Shown: one piece after another, positions 43,105-53,615 of the stretch | How positions within the stretch are numbered: the first letter of the stretch is position 1 | How the letters are laid out: each line of letters opens with the position of its first letter | NCBI GenBank assembly: GCA_002395155.1 | Contig: DGWD01000036.1 | Coordinates: 40,096 to 104,095, forward strand | Length of the DNA: 64,000 nt | Direction: 5' to 3' | Source of the DNA: Treponema sp. UBA4267 | Lineage (GTDB): Bacteria; Spirochaetota; Spirochaetia; Treponematales; Treponemataceae | Made by a program: the position numbers and the translations under genes | Notes under the pieces: model-generated | What the model saw: the letters and a program-made list of their open reading frames with translations, nothing else | What the model was told of the DNA's origin: nothing | Databases searched by the model: none

Positions 43105-44145
43105 TTATTCTACTCCTATTGTTGTATCCAGGGATGAAGAATCTAAGTCCTGCTTTTCGGCTTCCATTTGACTAATCATGGACTTAAGATATTCAATTAC
43201 TTTATTAATTGAGTCAACACTTTCACTCTCTGGATTTGCCTGAATTGAAAGATTCAGATAATCAAGAATTGTAGCATAATCTGATGAACCTGACATTGAC
43301 ATAATATAAGCTGCCATGTAGTAGGCCTGCTGTTTATAATCTGCTTCAAGATTTTGATTTGAACAAAGGTCTACATAAGACTTTGTAGCTCCAAGTAAAT
43401 CACCAGACATATAAAGATTAGAGGCCTTTGCATCAGCCTGAGCAAAAAGGTACTTACTTAAAAGGCCGCTTTCGTTATCTTTATCCATTTCTACATACTT
43501 ATCGATTAAATCAGCCAGGAAAACACGATAAGTTATTTCTGTATTTTCGTAAAGATTATCAATTGCAGCCAGTTTTTCCTGCTTAGACCCCTTTTGAATG
43601 GCAGCTATAAACTCCTTCATCTGACTTACTAATGAAGACTGAGCATCCAAGTTCTTTTTAAAGTCTTCAAAAGTTTTTACTTCATCTGTATATGGTACTT
43701 CTGTGATAAAGTAATTTTCTTTTGTAAGAAGATAAAGAGAAGGAGTTTTGCTTACATTTAAAAGACTTGCAGTTTTGGAGTTATCCTGAACAATTTTTGC
43801 ATATTCTTCTGCTGCTTTTTTTGCGGCCTTGGAATCTGTTTCATTTACAACTGTCTTCTTGTAGCTGGATTGTGAAAAATCCATAAGCATAACTGAATAG
43901 GATGGAAGAATTTCATTCTTAAATTCTTTTGTAGAAAGAATGTCACTTACAAAAGACTGGCTCAGATCATCATCACCCTGCATTGTTACTATAACAAGCA
44001 CTTCTTGATTATTTTTCTGGGCATTTTTCAAAGCCTGATCCATTGTTTGAAAGCAACCATATTCATCATTTTTAGCCTTACCACAAGAGATAAAAAGACT
44101 AAGTGCAAAAAGAATCAGCAAAGCGGCAATAAATTTCTTGCTCAT
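43105..44145 (-). CDS. Lipoprotein with thioredoxin-like fold lacking the CxxC
   Basis: 346 residues. The start at ATG 44145 has AGGAG at 7 bases; the longer ORF start is not needed. The signal ends at LFISC. Residues about 30-160 resemble thioredoxin (VLVIVTMQGDDDLSQSFV, and SKTPSLYLL with the cis-Pro), but the redox CxxC is absent: the site reads MQGDDD. The C-terminal half is helical, TPR-like (YLFAQADAKASNLYMSGD). It sits between purL and the CNNM pair. It is probably a periplasmic adaptor, not an oxidoreductase. Confidence 0.8.
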   Translation of the reverse strand: MSKKFIAALLILFALSLFISCGKAKNDEYGCFQTMDQALKNAQKNNQEVLVIVTMQGDDDLSQSFVSDILSTKEFKNEILPSYSVMLMDFSQSSYKKTVVNETDSKAAKKAAEEYAKIVQDNSKTASLLNVSKTPSLYLLTKENYFITEVPYTDEVKTFEDFKKNLDAQSSLVSQMKEFIAAIQKGSKQEKLAAIDNLYENTEITYRVFLADLIDKYVEMDKDNESGLLSKYLFAQADAKASNLYMSGDLLGATKSYVDLCSNQNLEADYKQQAYYMAAYIMSMSGSSDYATILDYLNLSIQANPESESVDSINKVIEYLKSMISQMEAEKQDLDSSSLDTTIGVE

Positions 44146-44172
44146 TAAATAACTCCTAAACTTCGACCACAT

Positions 44173-47100
44173 TTATTTTGTAAAGTAAGAAACACCAGCT
44201 GCAAAAATGTTTTCACAGGTTGATTCGTTTGGATTTACCAGAGGATTTCCTCCAACGTTCTTGAAAAGATCCAGGCTTGCACCGTTCAATTCCATTCCAA
44301 CTCCACGTTCATTGTGTCCCATTTTACCAAGAACATGACCATCTGGGCTTGTAATACCTTCGATTGCAAAAGCAGAACCGTTTGGATTGTCAGGTTCAGC
44401 AATTGCAGGCTTACCAAATTCATCAACGTACTGACTGAATACCTGTCCATTCTTAAAGAGTTTTTCAGCAGTAACAGGATCTACTACAAAACGACCTTCT
44501 CCGTGAGAGATTGCAATTAAGTGATTGCGACCGTCTACAACGCTTGGGTGAAGGGCCCAAGGAGAAGCGGCAGATACAATTCTTGTTCTTACGATACGTG
44601 AAATATGACGACCAATTCTGTTGTAAGTTAAAGTTGGCATATCACTTTCCATATCACGGATTTCGCCGTATACTGCAAGACCTGTCTTAACAAGTGCCTG
44701 GAAACCATTACAAATACCAAGTACAAGACCATTACGTTTCTTAAGAAGGTTCATTACTTCATCACTGATGTTTCCAGCCTTCAAAACGTTTGCAATGAAT
44801 TTTGCAGAACCATCTGGTTCATCACCTGCAGAGAATCCACCAGCAAGAGCAAGAATCTGAGCATCCTTAAGTTCTTTTTCGAGTTCTGAAAGACTTTCTT
44901 TAAGCATATCAGGATTTTTATTTCTCAAAACCAGAATCTTTGTATCAGCACCAGCAAGATTGAAAGCACGTGCCATATCAAATTCACAGTTTGTTCCAGG
45001 GAATACTGGAATTAATACTTTTGGATGTGATTTTGCTTCTACAAAGGCAGGAGCTTTTTTCAAATCGCTGAGGGATTTATGTTCTGTTTTTGCCCATTCA
45101 GGAAGTTCTGGCTGTAAAGGAGCACCACTTACAGGTGGGAATACATCCTTAAGTTTATCTTCCCAAGTCTTCAAGGCATCTTCAAGGCTGATTGTTACAC
45201 AAGAGTTAACTACATCGCCAAGTTTTGCATTGAGAACTTTAATATTTCTTTCATCAATTGTTTTACCAAGTTTTACAAGAGTTCCTGCCTTAAATCCGGC
45301 ATTTTCAAGATTTTCTTTTGTTTCAATGATGATGTTTCCGTATGTTGGGAGGAAAAGCTCTTTTACAGAAGATGTAGAAAGTTCTGCACCAATCATATTT
45401 CCCATTGCCATTTTTGTTACAGCTTCGGCAATTCCACCAGGTCCAACCGGATACATTGCAGAAATCTTTCCAGACAGATTCAAATCATAAATTACATCTG
45501 AGTTTGCAAGGAAGGTATCAAAATCTGGAGCAAGAACTTCTGAATATGGAACTGAAACCATATAGATATTGTTGCCGGCAGCTTTGAATGAACCGCTTAC
45601 AACATTCTTTGCTTCATCGTGAGTTACAGCAAAACTTACAAGAGTGTGTGGAACATCAATATTTTCGAAAGTTCCAGACATTGAGTCTTTTCCACCAATT
45701 GAAGCACATCCTGATTCAATCTGAGCATCTACTGAACCTAAAAGGGCTGCAGTTGGATATCCCCAGCGTTTTTCTGTTGTAGCACGACCAAAGAATTCCT
45801 GGAATGAAAGACGGCTTGTGCGGGCCTTTCCACCAATACAAGTTATTTTTGCAAGTGAAGAAAGGACTGCTGTTTTTGCTCCATGCCATGGAGACCACTG
45901 TCCAACGCGAGGGTCGAAACCGTAAGACATCATAGAAACAGTTGAAGTCTCGCGAGGTGTAACAACAGGGATTTTTGCAGACATAGCTGCTTCTGGAGTG
46001 TTCTGATATTTTCCACCATATGGGAAGAGGACTGTTCCTGAACCGATTGAACCATCAAAACGTTCACCAAGTCCACGCTGAGAACAACATGCCAGATCAT
46101 TCATATTTGCAAGCCATGCATCTGTAAGATGATTTTTTACACAGCCTTCGCATTTAACTGGTTTATTAAGTTCTGCTGCAACAGAATCAAGAGGATTGAG
46201 AAGTGGCGATTTTTCTGGGGCAGCTGGCTGCTCAATAAGAGCATTTGCTTCGTGGTGAGCACCAGCAGCATCAAGGAATTCACGTCCAATATCTACAATA
46301 GTTTTTCCACGCCATTTCATAACAAGACGGTTTGTATCTGTAACAGTTGCAACAACTACTGCGTTTAAGTTTTCTTTCTGAGCAGCGGCGATAAACTTAT
46401 CTACATCAGCCTTGCGTACAACTACAGCCATACGTTCCTGGCTTTCAGAAATTGCAAGTTCAGTTCCGTTCAAACCTTCGTACTTCTTTGGAACCTTGTC
46501 CAAATCGATTTCAAGACCAGGAGCAAGTTCTCCAATAGCAACAGAAACTCCACCTGCACCAAAGTCGTTACAGCGGCGAATCATTAAACTTACTTCTTTG
46601 TTACGGAAGAGACGCTGAATCTTACGCTCTTCTACGGCATTACCCTTCTGAACTTCGGCAGCAGCAGTTGTAACTGATTTTACTGTGTGAACTTTAGAAG
46701 AACCAGTTGCACCACCAATACCGTCACGACCTGTACCACCACCAAGAAGAATGATGATATCACCAGTTTCTGGGCGTTCACGAATAACAGTATCAAGAGG
46801 AGCGGCTGCAATTACTGCACCAAGTTCCATACGTTTTGCAACATAGCCAGGGTGATAGATTTCTTCTACCTGACCAGTTGTAAGACCAATCTGGTTTCCG
46901 TAAGAAGAAAAACCCTGAGCAGCTTCACGAACAATCTTAAGCTGAGGGAGTTTACCCTTCATTGTATCTTTAAGAGAAACTGTTGGATCTGCAGCACCAG
47001 TAATACGCATAGACTGGTAAACCCATGAACGACCTGAAAGTGGGTCACGAATAGCTCCACCAAGACAAGTTGCAGCTCCACCAAATGGTTCAATTTCTGT

Positions 47101-48141
47101 AGGATGATTGTGAGTTTCGTTCTTAAACATCATGAGCCAGCGTTCTGTGGCTTTTGGATCATCTGCAGAAAGTGGTTTTCCATTTTCATCTGCGGTGTAA
47201 TGTACATCTATATAAACTGAACATGCGTTATTTTCTTCTGAAACTTCCATATCTTCAAGCTTTCCATGCTTTTTAAGATACTTCATTCCAATTACAGCCA
47301 TATCCATAAGACAAACAGGTTTATCTTTACGGCCTGCATACAAATCTGTACGCATGTTGTTATAGTTTTCAAGAGATTTTTTAAAGAGTTCTGCGTAAGG
47401 ACCGTCTTCAATCTTAATATCTTTTAATTCTGTTAAGAATGTAGTGTGACGGCAGTGGTCTGACCAGTATGTATCAAGAACACGGATTTCTGTTTCAACA
47501 GGGTCACGACCTTCACCTTTGAAGTAGTCCTGAAGGAATTTGATATCGGCAAAGTCCATAGCAAGACCCATTTTATTGCGGTATGCTTCGAGGGCCTGGT
47601 CGTCCATTTTGATAAATCCATCAACAACTGGAATATCAGCTGGCTCTTCAGAATGCATTTTCAAAGTTTCTGGTTTTGTATCATCAGTAAGACGTGAATC
47701 AACAGGGTTAATAAGATAATTCTGAATCTTTTTGATTTCTTCGTCTGAAACATCGCCTTCAAGAATTACGATTTTAGCACAACGTACAAGAGGTGCGGCA
47801 GTAAGAGTTTTTACATCTTTAAGACCTGCACGCAAAAGTGAAAGACACTGTTCTGCAGAATCGGCACGCTGATCGTACTGGCCTGGAAGAAATTCCCAGA
47901 TAATTTCTTTTCCGCTGTGTTCAGGGAGTTTTTCTGTAAATACAAAATCACTCTGAGGCTCAGAGAAAATGCGGGTTGCAGCAATTTTTGCAACTTCATC
48001 ACTTACATTTTCAATGTCGTAGCGGTTGAAATAACGAACTGCTTTTACACCAGCAATTCCCAAAAAACTGTTGATTTCTGATAAATAACGGCGAGCTTCA
48101 TTTTCAAAGCCCTCACGTCGCTCTACATATAAACGATACAT
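44173..48141 (-). CDS. purL: Phosphoribosylformylglycinamidine synthase, single-chain
   Basis: 1322 residues: PurS-like N-terminus, two FGAM-synthase catalytic halves (FKNETHNHPTEIEPFGG with the catalytic His, and FGGKD-like GCASIGGKDSMSG) and a C-terminal class I glutaminase with Cys in GICNGFQAL and His in SHGEGRF. It makes FGAM from FGAR, glutamine and ATP in purine synthesis. It is the large enterobacterial-size type, not the PurL/Q/S split form. The ATG lies 6 bases after TGATATAAT with no Shine-Dalgarno. The lipoprotein gene follows after 27 bases. Confidence 0.94.
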   Translation of the reverse strand: MYRLYVERREGFENEARRYLSEINSFLGIAGVKAVRYFNRYDIENVSDEVAKIAATRIFSEPQSDFVFTEKLPEHSGKEIIWEFLPGQYDQRADSAEQCLSLLRAGLKDVKTLTAAPLVRCAKIVILEGDVSDEEIKKIQNYLINPVDSRLTDDTKPETLKMHSEEPADIPVVDGFIKMDDQALEAYRNKMGLAMDFADIKFLQDYFKGEGRDPVETEIRVLDTYWSDHCRHTTFLTELKDIKIEDGPYAELFKKSLENYNNMRTDLYAGRKDKPVCLMDMAVIGMKYLKKHGKLEDMEVSEENNACSVYIDVHYTADENGKPLSADDPKATERWLMMFKNETHNHPTEIEPFGGAATCLGGAIRDPLSGRSWVYQSMRITGAADPTVSLKDTMKGKLPQLKIVREAAQGFSSYGNQIGLTTGQVEEIYHPGYVAKRMELGAVIAAAPLDTVIRERPETGDIIILLGGGTGRDGIGGATGSSKVHTVKSVTTAAAEVQKGNAVEERKIQRLFRNKEVSLMIRRCNDFGAGGVSVAIGELAPGLEIDLDKVPKKYEGLNGTELAISESQERMAVVVRKADVDKFIAAAQKENLNAVVVATVTDTNRLVMKWRGKTIVDIGREFLDAAGAHHEANALIEQPAAPEKSPLLNPLDSVAAELNKPVKCEGCVKNHLTDAWLANMNDLACCSQRGLGERFDGSIGSGTVLFPYGGKYQNTPEAAMSAKIPVVTPRETSTVSMMSYGFDPRVGQWSPWHGAKTAVLSSLAKITCIGGKARTSRLSFQEFFGRATTEKRWGYPTAALLGSVDAQIESGCASIGGKDSMSGTFENIDVPHTLVSFAVTHDEAKNVVSGSFKAAGNNIYMVSVPYSEVLAPDFDTFLANSDVIYDLNLSGKISAMYPVGPGGIAEAVTKMAMGNMIGAELSTSSVKELFLPTYGNIIIETKENLENAGFKAGTLVKLGKTIDERNIKVLNAKLGDVVNSCVTISLEDALKTWEDKLKDVFPPVSGAPLQPELPEWAKTEHKSLSDLKKAPAFVEAKSHPKVLIPVFPGTNCEFDMARAFNLAGADTKILVLRNKNPDMLKESLSELEKELKDAQILALAGGFSAGDEPDGSAKFIANVLKAGNISDEVMNLLKKRNGLVLGICNGFQALVKTGLAVYGEIRDMESDMPTLTYNRIGRHISRIVRTRIVSAASPWALHPSVVDGRNHLIAISHGEGRFVVDPVTAEKLFKNGQVFSQYVDEFGKPAIAEPDNPNGSAFAIEGITSPDGHVLGKMGHNERGVGMELNGASLDLFKNVGGNPLVNPNESTCENIFAAGVSYFTK

Positions 48142-48147
48142 AGAGCG

Positions 48148-48156
48148 ATTATATCA
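48148..48156 (-). promoter_or_regulatory. Leaderless extended -10 promoter of purL
   Basis: TGATATAAT on the minus strand, with 6 bases to the ATG, in the 20-base gap after the HD-GYP gene. Confidence 0.55.
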
Positions 48157-48161
48157 AAAAG

Positions 48162-51140
48162 TCAGGACTTAGAAAATACATCTGTAAAAGCACCTTCGTT
48201 ATACAACTCCATGAACTTTTCTACAACCTTTGGGTCAAACTGAGTGCCTGCACATTTTTTGATTTCATTTATAATAAAATCTTCAGGCAGTTTGTTTCGG
48301 TAAGGCCTGGTTGAACTCATGGCATCAAAGGTATCTGCTACAGCAATAATTCGTGCAACCCATGGAATATTTTCACCGGCAAGTCCATCTGGATAGCCTT
48401 TGCCATCAAAACGTTCATGATGATAGTGGGCACCAGCGGCAAGATCTTCCTGAATCTGCACATCTTTAAGAATTACATAACCGCGGTGAGCATGACTTTT
48501 CATAATGGCAAATTCTTCGTCAGTTAGTCTTCCTGGTTTCTGGAGGATTGCGTCAGGGATTCCAATTTTTCCAATATCATGCAAAAGTGCAATATTGTAG
48601 AACTTATCTACAGTTTCAGGACTTTCTCCAAGTTTAGCGGCAAGCATTCTTGTATATTTTGCAACACGCTGAGAATGACCGTTTGTGTAAGTATCTTTAC
48701 CATCAACACAGTTTGCAAAAGCTCCAATAATAGCTTTATTGAATTTTCTTTCATCCTCTGTCTTTGATTCAATCTTTTTAATTCTGAGTTTAATTCCAAA
48801 ACTAACAAGCAGAACAGAAACAATTACGATAAGAATGATTGTCAGAAGCATAAACCATAAATTCTGCCATACATAAGGTAATTTGACAATTTTTATACCA
48901 GAAGCTCCACTGACAACACCATCTGCATTTTTTGTCATTACAACAAAATTATAAGTACCAGGCTTAAGGTTTGTGTAAGATGCTATACGTGATGTAGTCC
49001 AGTCGGAATATTTATTTTCAAAACCTTCGAGCATATATCGGAACTGAATATTTTCAGAAGAAATATAACTGAGAGCTGTAAATTTAATGGAAAGACGTTG
49101 TGCTCCAGGTTCAACAACAATTTCATTCTCATTGCAATCAAATATTTCATCATCAATTCTGTACTGCTGGAATAAGGCTGGCGGAGATGCTTGTTTTTTT
49201 CCGCCTTTTACAGGATCATAAATGGCAAATCCGTCTACCAGAGTAAACCAGACACGTCCCAAAGAATCTTTAGCAGAAAGTGAAGTTGATGTAACCCCAC
49301 TGGTTATAAGTCCGTCAGAAGTACCATAATATTTTACATTAAGTTTTTCTCGCTTTCCTTCTACAACTTCTTCCATTTCCTGATAAGGAGCCGAGAAAAC
49401 ACCCTTGTTTGTTGTCATCCAGACAGTCTGTGTATAATCGCAAATCATCTGGAATACACTGTCGGTACCAATTCCGTTACGTGAAGTAATATTTGCAAAA
49501 GAATCTGTTTCTTCTATATATTTTGAAAGACCTGTTCCTGTTCCTATCCAAATGTTGTTATTATTTTCCAGAATCTTAAAAATTACATTTCCAGCAAGAC
49601 CACCCTCACTTTTATTTGTTGAATAATGCTTTATGATTTTTTCATCTTTTAGAACATGAACACCACCACCGTTAGTTCCTACCCAAATCTGATTTTTAGA
49701 ATCTTCATAAAGCCACATGATATAATGATTTTCAAAACCATCATCACGAGTAAGGGTTGAAATATGACCATCTTCGTGGTGGATAATACTCAAACCGGAA
49801 GTAGTTCCAACATAATAGTCACCAGAAGTTGTTTTTATGGCAACACGGCATTTTGCAGAAATTCCATCACTCACCTTCCAGGTCTTTATCTGACCTTCTG
49901 GAGAATATGTGATAAAAGGAGGATCTGCATAAGAACAGACAAGAATTTCATTATCTTTTGTTTTTTCAATATGACGAATGCGACGTCCCTTTGTAAGTTC
50001 AGTCATTTCATTTTCTACAAAGAGACTGTTTTTATAACAGGCAACTCCATTATCCGTAGCAAGCCAGGTAAGTTGTCTCTGAGTATCTTCACAAATTGCA
50101 TTTACACTTGTATCCATAGAAACCGTTGCAAACTTACTGTGACTAACTTTCTGTAAGCCACCACGGTTGAGTGCAATCCAAATACTACCCTCTTTATCTT
50201 CTATAATTTGAGAAATAATATCATCAGAAAGACCGTTACGCTTATCAAAATAAGAACAAGTTCCATTATGAAGGATTGTAATTCCATAATCTGAACCAAC
50301 CCAGATATTTCCTTTTTTATCCTGAATGATGCTGCTTACCGCTGTACCTTTATGATGATCATGAGCTATATCAAAAACAGTTTCTTCGGCATTTCTTAAA
50401 AGGACCACATAATGAGTATCAACTCCAAACCAGAAAGCACCAGTATCATCCTGCATAATAGTTCTTACAGCAGGATTTTTAATTTTATGAATGCCTGTAA
50501 AACGTTCAATACGGTTATTTTCGTAAACAAAAAGATCATTCTCAAGACCTGTACAAATCCAGATACGTCCTGCTAAATCACAATAAATCATGTTTACAAG
50601 AATTTTTTCCTGATCAAGTTCCTTCAAACCGTCTGGAATTTTGATTTCAAATTCAGGAGTTATATAGCAAACGCCGGAAGAAGTACCAATCCAGATGTTG
50701 TGATTGAGGTCTTCATTTATAGTATTTATCTTATTATTTGGAAGACCATTATCCATAGTAAACTTACGAATCTGGCCATCTGAATTTATAGCAGTTACAC
50801 CTTCATCATTATGACCAACCCACAGAGTTCCATCCTTAGCCTGAAAAAGAGAACGGGCTGACGCAAAATCGAAACGGACATCTGTACTACGGCTATAGGT
50901 TATAAATTCAACACCATCAAAACGCACCAACCCATCATAGGTACCAATCCAAATATATCCCTTTTGATCCTGGAGAACTGTTGTAATCGACATTCCAGGA
51001 AGACCATCTTCTGTTGTCCAAGTTTTACTTACATAATCAGCTAGAAAAGTTTGGTCCACAGGAAGACTTGGAACTGCCTGCGAAAAAACAGAAAATGTAG
51101 CACACAAAAATAAAAGAGTGCCTAATAATAGTTTTTTCAT
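48162..51140 (-). CDS. Sensor protein: two-component-type propeller, Y_Y_Y domain and HD-GYP phosphodiesterase
   Basis: 992 residues. A signal peptide is followed by two-component-regulator propeller repeats (about 40-680; for example WTTEDGLPGMSITTVLQD and IWIGTYDGLVRFDG), a Y_Y_Y domain (about 685-755), a membrane helix (about 760-785) and a cytoplasmic HD-GYP domain (about 800-992) with HDIGKIGIPD and HHERFDGKGYPDG. The HD-GYP output should hydrolyse cyclic di-GMP. The periplasmic half has the shape of polysaccharide sensors, which normally end in a histidine kinase; here there is none. It thus may couple a glycan signal directly to second-messenger level. The ATG has a -10 box 8 bases upstream and no Shine-Dalgarno. 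Confidence 0.9.
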   Translation of the reverse strand: MKKLLLGTLLFLCATFSVFSQAVPSLPVDQTFLADYVSKTWTTEDGLPGMSITTVLQDQKGYIWIGTYDGLVRFDGVEFITYSRSTDVRFDFASARSLFQAKDGTLWVGHNDEGVTAINSDGQIRKFTMDNGLPNNKINTINEDLNHNIWIGTSSGVCYITPEFEIKIPDGLKELDQEKILVNMIYCDLAGRIWICTGLENDLFVYENNRIERFTGIHKIKNPAVRTIMQDDTGAFWFGVDTHYVVLLRNAEETVFDIAHDHHKGTAVSSIIQDKKGNIWVGSDYGITILHNGTCSYFDKRNGLSDDIISQIIEDKEGSIWIALNRGGLQKVSHSKFATVSMDTSVNAICEDTQRQLTWLATDNGVACYKNSLFVENEMTELTKGRRIRHIEKTKDNEILVCSYADPPFITYSPEGQIKTWKVSDGISAKCRVAIKTTSGDYYVGTTSGLSIIHHEDGHISTLTRDDGFENHYIMWLYEDSKNQIWVGTNGGGVHVLKDEKIIKHYSTNKSEGGLAGNVIFKILENNNNIWIGTGTGLSKYIEETDSFANITSRNGIGTDSVFQMICDYTQTVWMTTNKGVFSAPYQEMEEVVEGKREKLNVKYYGTSDGLITSGVTSTSLSAKDSLGRVWFTLVDGFAIYDPVKGGKKQASPPALFQQYRIDDEIFDCNENEIVVEPGAQRLSIKFTALSYISSENIQFRYMLEGFENKYSDWTTSRIASYTNLKPGTYNFVVMTKNADGVVSGASGIKIVKLPYVWQNLWFMLLTIILIVIVSVLLVSFGIKLRIKKIESKTEDERKFNKAIIGAFANCVDGKDTYTNGHSQRVAKYTRMLAAKLGESPETVDKFYNIALLHDIGKIGIPDAILQKPGRLTDEEFAIMKSHAHRGYVILKDVQIQEDLAAGAHYHHERFDGKGYPDGLAGENIPWVARIIAVADTFDAMSSTRPYRNKLPEDFIINEIKKCAGTQFDPKVVEKFMELYNEGAFTDVFSKS

Positions 51141-51148
51141 AGACTATT

Positions 51149-51157
51149 ATTATAACA
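51149..51157 (-). promoter_or_regulatory. Leaderless extended -10 promoter of the HD-GYP gene
   Basis: TGTTATAAT on the minus strand with 8 bases to the ATG. TTGTAT lies 16 bp upstream as a weak -35. Confidence 0.6.
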
Positions 51158-51212
51158 CTCTTTTATTCTCATACAAAATTCTTTATTTTAGTTTTACTAG
51201 TGTGATAAAGAA

Positions 51213-52658
51213 CTAGAAACGGTATGTACCAGTAGTAATAGTTCCTCCATTTGTATAAACATCGAAGTTTACTGACTTTTCGGCATTTGCAAGTTCACTG
51301 TAGAATTCGGCAAGATTTTTTACCTCTTTACCATTTACAGCAGTAATTACATCACCATTCTGGAGACGCAAACTAGCAGCTGGAGATTTTTCTTCGACAC
51401 TTGTAATTACAACACCCTGAACTCTCTTGTCATCAATTGAAAGCTGCTTGCGTGCTTCATCTGTAAGAGGCTGAGCAATAAAGCCTGGCCATACTTTAGA
51501 ATTACCAATTTCTGTTGCAGTTCCACGCTCTTCAACTTTTATAACAAGGTCTGAAATACGTTTTCCACCACGAATTACACCGAACTTGGCAGTAGTACCG
51601 GCTGTAAGACTTCCTACTTCGCGTACAAGCTGATTTGTTGATTTTACTTTTTTACCATTCAGTTCAACAATAAAATCACCAGGTTTCAGGCCGCCTTTGA
51701 AAGCAGGAGAGTTTGTAAATACTTCTGCGGCAAATGCACCTTCCATATTTTCTACACCAAGATCTTTCTTATAATCTGCAGAAATATCTGCCAAAGAAAC
51801 TCCAACCCAACCGTAAGTAACTTTACCACTCTTGATAAAGGAATCAATTGCATTTTTAATATTGTTGATTGGGATTGCAAAACCTAAGCCAACTGAACCA
51901 CCTGATGAAGAAGCAATCCATGTATTAATACCAATTACTTCTCCATAAATATTTACAAGTGGACCACCAGAGTTTCCCTGATTGATTGCGGCATCTGTCT
52001 GGATGTAATCACTAACTGCAGACATTTGAGTTTCTGAACGACCTACTGCAGAAACAATACCCTGTGTAACTGACTGGCTGTAACCAAGAGGTGCACCAAA
52101 TGCAAGACAAATATCACCAGGCTGAACGGCATCTGAATCTCCAAGTTTTGCAACTGGAATTGAATCATCTTTTGCTTCAAAAGAAACAAGAGCTATATCA
52201 AGGCGTTCATCGGCACCAACTAATTTACCTTCAAATTCACGTGAATCATTTAATTTAATGGAAATTTTTGTAGCTTTTCCTGCAACGTGATTATTTGTAA
52301 GTACATAGAAGGTATTTCCTGTTTTACGAACAATTACACCTGAACCAAGCCCCTTTGATTCGTACTCTTTCTGGTTATTCTTCTTTTCATCTTCTGATTT
52401 TGGAGAACCAAAAAAGTACTCCCATGGGCTACTAAATCCACCAAATGGATCTATATAAGTTTTTGTTTCTGAAACATCAACTTCTACTACAGCAGGCAAC
52501 ATATTTTCGCTTATAGAACGGAAGGAATTCTGCAATGACTGAATGATGTTGATTTCTGTAGACGAAATTGGAGTTCTTTTTGCAGACTGTGCAAACAATG
52601 AAGAGCTTGCAGCAAAAAGAATTGCAAGCCCTGTAAAAATCTTTGTAAGTTTTTTCAT
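51213..52658 (-). CDS. HtrA/DegP-type periplasmic serine protease
   Basis: 481 residues. Signal peptide (ends SSLFAQ), then trypsin-like domain with H124 (TNNHVAG), D154 (ERLDIAL) and S230 (QGNSGGPL), then two PDZ domains (about 275-375 and 385-475). It degrades or refolds damaged envelope proteins. AGGAG lies upstream of the ATG. map lies upstream on the same strand after an 87-base gap, so it probably has its own promoter. DegP, DegQ or DegS specificity is not decided. Confidence 0.93.
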   Translation of the reverse strand: MKKLTKIFTGLAILFAASSSLFAQSAKRTPISSTEINIIQSLQNSFRSISENMLPAVVEVDVSETKTYIDPFGGFSSPWEYFFGSPKSEDEKKNNQKEYESKGLGSGVIVRKTGNTFYVLTNNHVAGKATKISIKLNDSREFEGKLVGADERLDIALVSFEAKDDSIPVAKLGDSDAVQPGDICLAFGAPLGYSQSVTQGIVSAVGRSETQMSAVSDYIQTDAAINQGNSGGPLVNIYGEVIGINTWIASSSGGSVGLGFAIPINNIKNAIDSFIKSGKVTYGWVGVSLADISADYKKDLGVENMEGAFAAEVFTNSPAFKGGLKPGDFIVELNGKKVKSTNQLVREVGSLTAGTTAKFGVIRGGKRISDLVIKVEERGTATEIGNSKVWPGFIAQPLTDEARKQLSIDDKRVQGVVITSVEEKSPAASLRLQNGDVITAVNGKEVKNLAEFYSELANAEKSVNFDVYTNGGTITTGTYRF

Positions 52659-52745
52659 TTCAATATCTCCTATAATTATTTCGTTTCCTCGTTTTAAAAT
52701 ATAACTATGGAGATGAAAAAAGGTAACAAAAATTTTTATTTGAAA

Positions 52746-53525
52746 TTATTTCTTTTTAAGAACTGACTGACCATTGTAATCAAGATCTGTAAGAACTTCT
52801 GTATGATCTTCAAAAACTGCAACTGTATGCTCTTCGTGGCAACTTACAGAACCATCACAAGTTACTACGGTCCAGCCATCGTCAAGAGTTTCTACATCGG
52901 CAGTTCCAATATTAATCATTGGTTCTATGGCAAGTACCATACCTGCTTTAATTCTTGGATTTGCTCCACGGAATGGACAGTTTGGAACACTTGGATCTTC
53001 GTGAACTTCAAGTCCAACTCCATGACCGCAATAGTCATAAACTACTCCATAACCATGTTTTGAAGCGATTTCGTATACAGCATTTGCAACATCTGAAATA
53101 CGGTTTCCTACCACGCAGGCAGCAATTCCAGCTTTAAGACATTCTGCTGTAACTTCCTGAAGTTTCTTAACTTTTGGATCTACTTTTCCAATTAAAATAG
53201 AGTGTGTTGTATCGCTTATATATCCATCAAGATCAATTCCAACATCAAGGCTTACAAGATCACCTTCCTTAATAATCTTTTTCTTTGAAGGAAGACCATG
53301 AATAACTTCTTCATTTACGCTGATACATACGGCTCCAGGATAATCTTCTTTCCACCAGGCAGGCTTTCCACCATGTCCAAGAATATAATCTGTAAACATT
53401 TTATCAATTTCTTTTGTACTCATGCCTGCATGAATTTTTGGGATAAGCTCATTAAACATGTCAGCAGTGAGGTGGCATGCCTTTCTAATTCCGTCAATCT
53501 GTTCTTCAGTCTTTAAATGAATCAT
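52746..53525 (-). CDS. map: Methionine aminopeptidase
   Basis: 259 residues, type I. It removes initiator methionine. The metal ligands are visible as Asp in SLDVGIDLDGYISDTT, His in CGHGVGLEVHE, Glu in AIEPM and Glu in CHEEHTVAV. A GAGGTG Shine-Dalgarno precedes the ATG. It lies between the J-domain gene and htrA. Confidence 0.94.
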   Translation of the reverse strand: MIHLKTEEQIDGIRKACHLTADMFNELIPKIHAGMSTKEIDKMFTDYILGHGGKPAWWKEDYPGAVCISVNEEVIHGLPSKKKIIKEGDLVSLDVGIDLDGYISDTTHSILIGKVDPKVKKLQEVTAECLKAGIAACVVGNRISDVANAVYEIASKHGYGVVYDYCGHGVGLEVHEDPSVPNCPFRGANPRIKAGMVLAIEPMINIGTADVETLDDGWTVVTCDGSVSCHEEHTVAVFEDHTEVLTDLDYNGQSVLKKK

Positions 53526-53615
53526 CTTTCACCTCTTGCAAGAAAAATACCACTTTATGCGATTTTATTCCATAGATTTAGTTAGTTTTGTATAACAAGA
53601 AAACTTTGTTCTTTA

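Noticed and set aside
46687..47028. 113-residue plus-strand ORF opposite purL
   Set aside because: Antisense shadow of purL with no ribosome site or domain.
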